From: Trueperaceae bacterium | GTDB taxonomy: Bacteria > Deinococcota > Deinococci > Deinococcales > Trueperaceae | Direction of reading: 5' to 3' | Length of the DNA stretch: 6,968 nt | Assembly: GCA_029210865.1 (NCBI GenBank) | Contig: JARGGE010000144.1 | Span: 1 to 6,968 of the forward strand | In this document: positions 6,340-6,968 of the stretch, piece by piece | Layout of the letters: each line of letters begins with the position of its first letter | Numbering within the stretch: position 1 is the first letter of the stretch | Position numbers and translations under genes: made by a program | The notes under the pieces: generated by a model | Database searches by the model: none | What the model was told of the DNA's origin: nothing | What the model saw: only the letters and a program-made list of their open reading frames with translations

Positions 6340-6780
6340 TCAGGCGATCGCCACCAGCTGCAGGTCGAAGGTCAACGCCTGCCCGGCGAGCGGGTGGTTG
6401 GCGTCGAGGGTGATCGATCCCTCGGCCGCGTCGGCGACCGTGACGGGCATGGCGCCGCCGTCCTCGCGCCGCAGCTGGAGCTGCATGCCCACCTCGACCT
6501 CGAGCCCCTCGGGGAGCTGCGTGCGCGGGACCTCGATGAGCAGCTCGTCGCGGCGCTCGCCGTACGCCTCGTCGACCGGGATGCGCACGGTCTTGGTCGC
6601 GCCGACCTCCATGCCGGCGATCGCGTCGTCGAAACCGGCGATCACCTGCCCCTGCCCCAGGGTGAAGGCGAGCGGGTCGCGCCCCTCGGACGCGTCGAAG
6701 ACGGAGCCGTCGTCGAGGCGGCCGGTGTAGTGGACGTGCACGGTGTCGCCGGTCTTGGCGACGGTCTGGGCGGTCTGCAT
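6340..6780 (-). CDS. slyD: SlyD-like FKBP-type peptidyl-prolyl cis-trans isomerase
   Basis: Predicted 146-residue cytosolic prolyl isomerase and chaperone that catalyses cis/trans flips of Xaa-Pro bonds during folding. The FKBP half starts at VHYTGRLDDGSVFD (16-29), giving the pocket residues Tyr18, Phe28 and Asp29. It continues with GQGQVIAGFDDAIAGM (42-57; Val46, Ile47, and Phe50 at the FKBP12 Trp position). EAYGERRDEL (71-80) leads into the insert-in-flap chaperone domain at about 70-119. The chain returns to the FKBP fold with DANHPLAGQALTFD (126-139), whose NHPLAG is a SlyD hallmark. The metal-binding His-rich tail of Escherichia coli SlyD is absent, as in short SlyD forms. A strong ribosome site fixes the ATG at 6780. 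The gene is monocistronic and converges on mreB, with no visible functional link. Confidence 0.92.
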   Translation of the reverse strand: MQTAQTVAKTGDTVHVHYTGRLDDGSVFDASEGRDPLAFTLGQGQVIAGFDDAIAGMEVGATKTVRIPVDEAYGERRDELLIEVPRTQLPEGLEVEVGMQLQLRREDGGAMPVTVADAAEGSITLDANHPLAGQALTFDLQLVAIA

Positions 6781-6786
6781 GGGGGA

Positions 6787-6796
6787 CTCCCCTTCC
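6787..6796 (-). promoter_or_regulatory. slyD: Ribosome-binding site of slyD, within a small hairpin
   Basis: The minus strand reads GGAAGGGGAG, then six bases, then ATG, so slyD is translated from a leadered mRNA. The GGGG of this site can pair with CCCC immediately before the ATG across an AGT loop (plus-strand positions 6782-6792). This might reduce initiation, but a 3-nt-loop, 4-bp stem is marginal. Confidence 0.55.
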
Positions 6797-6885
6797 TCGC
6801 GGCGGTGGCCGGGCCCCGGGTGGGGTCCAGCGGCGCCACGCGCCGGCCCGAGGCACCCTCCGCGCCCCAGGGGCCGACGCGCGCC

Positions 6886-6916
6886 ACCCTAAGGAGGCTA
6901 TTCCGATTAACTTGAA
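6886..6916 (-). promoter_or_regulatory. slyD: Possible slyD promoter (TTCAAG-19-TAGGGT)
   Basis: On the minus strand a -10-like TAGGGT (complement of 6886-6891) has a weak TTCAAG -35 (complement of 6911-6916) at 19 bp. This would give a leader of roughly 100 nt that includes a CGGCGC-CAC-GCGCCG hairpin (6831-6845). A second hexamer, TAGCCT (complement of 6895-6900), is an alternative -10 without a recognisable -35. The choice between them is uncertain. Confidence 0.3.
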
Positions 6917-6941
6917 CGATATGGGCGCGTGGGGTTACCGT
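6912..6941 (+). promoter_or_regulatory. Plus-strand promoter TTGAAC-18-TACCGT pointing out of the window
   Basis: TTGAAC (6912-6917, four of six matches to TTGACA) and TACCGT (6936-6941, TANNNT) are separated by 18 bp, the same spacing as the methyltransferase promoter. No ATG or GTG sits 6-7 nt after the -10, so the gene beyond the edge is either leadered or a stable RNA. The -35 overlaps the possible slyD -35 on the other strand, because TTGAA/TTCAA are inverted copies. A GATAAT at 6952-6957 is an alternative -10 with a poor -35. Confidence 0.45.
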
Positions 6942-6968
6942 GGCGAGAGCTGATAATTCCATTCGCCG

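Noticed and set aside
6891..6953. AAGGAGG followed by a 10-codon frame from ATG 6921 on the plus strand
   Set aside because: The ribosome-like site is 23 nt from the ATG and lies upstream of the likely transcription start near 6948. The frame is too short to support.

Overview
This is a chromosomal segment from a very GC-rich bacterium, with strong G/C preference at third codon positions throughout. It holds five complete genes and the first codons of a sixth at the left edge. The organism cannot be named from sequence alone. The MreB and SlyD-type proteins, together with TAGNNT -10 boxes placed directly in front of start codons (a leaderless-transcript signature), fit Deinococcota (for example a Trueperaceae-like lineage). 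A high-GC actinobacterium-like lineage is not excluded. No mobile element, CRISPR array, rRNA or tRNA was seen.

Layout, left to right. A minus-strand gene starts at position 8 and leaves the window. Divergent from it is a two-gene plus-strand unit. The first gene (129-3395) encodes a 1088-residue STAND-like P-loop ATPase with a putative N-terminal helix-turn-helix and a long TPR tail. The second (3392-4279) encodes a 295-residue beta-hydroxyacid dehydrogenase and overlaps the first by the ATGA arrangement. Convergent to this unit is a minus-strand YqeM-like class I SAM methyltransferase (4320-5084). A divergent intergenic region (5085-5292) follows, carrying a large perfect inverted repeat with a C8 loop. 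Then comes a stand-alone mreB (5293-6303), convergent with a minus-strand SlyD-like FKBP prolyl isomerase (6340-6780). The right edge (6781-6968) is a promoter region with a good plus-strand promoter pointing out of the window.

Expression logic. Four starts (left-edge gene, STAND gene, methyltransferase, mreB) have a TAGNNT hexamer 6-7 nt upstream of ATG and no useful Shine-Dalgarno sequence, so their transcripts should begin at or next to the ATG. The two genes that must be read from an mRNA leader (the dehydrogenase inside its operon, and slyD) instead carry a GGAAGGGG-type ribosome site 6-7 nt before ATG. Both convergent gaps contain the same short hairpin, CCGGCC-loop-GGCCGG, a candidate two-way terminator.

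Most genes are housekeeping: cell shape, protein folding, a methyltransferase and a dehydrogenase. The least ordinary items are the STAND/TPR protein with a degraded Walker B and its coupling to a dehydrogenase, and the 5173-5227 palindrome. No defence system or other complete novel system can be demonstrated here.
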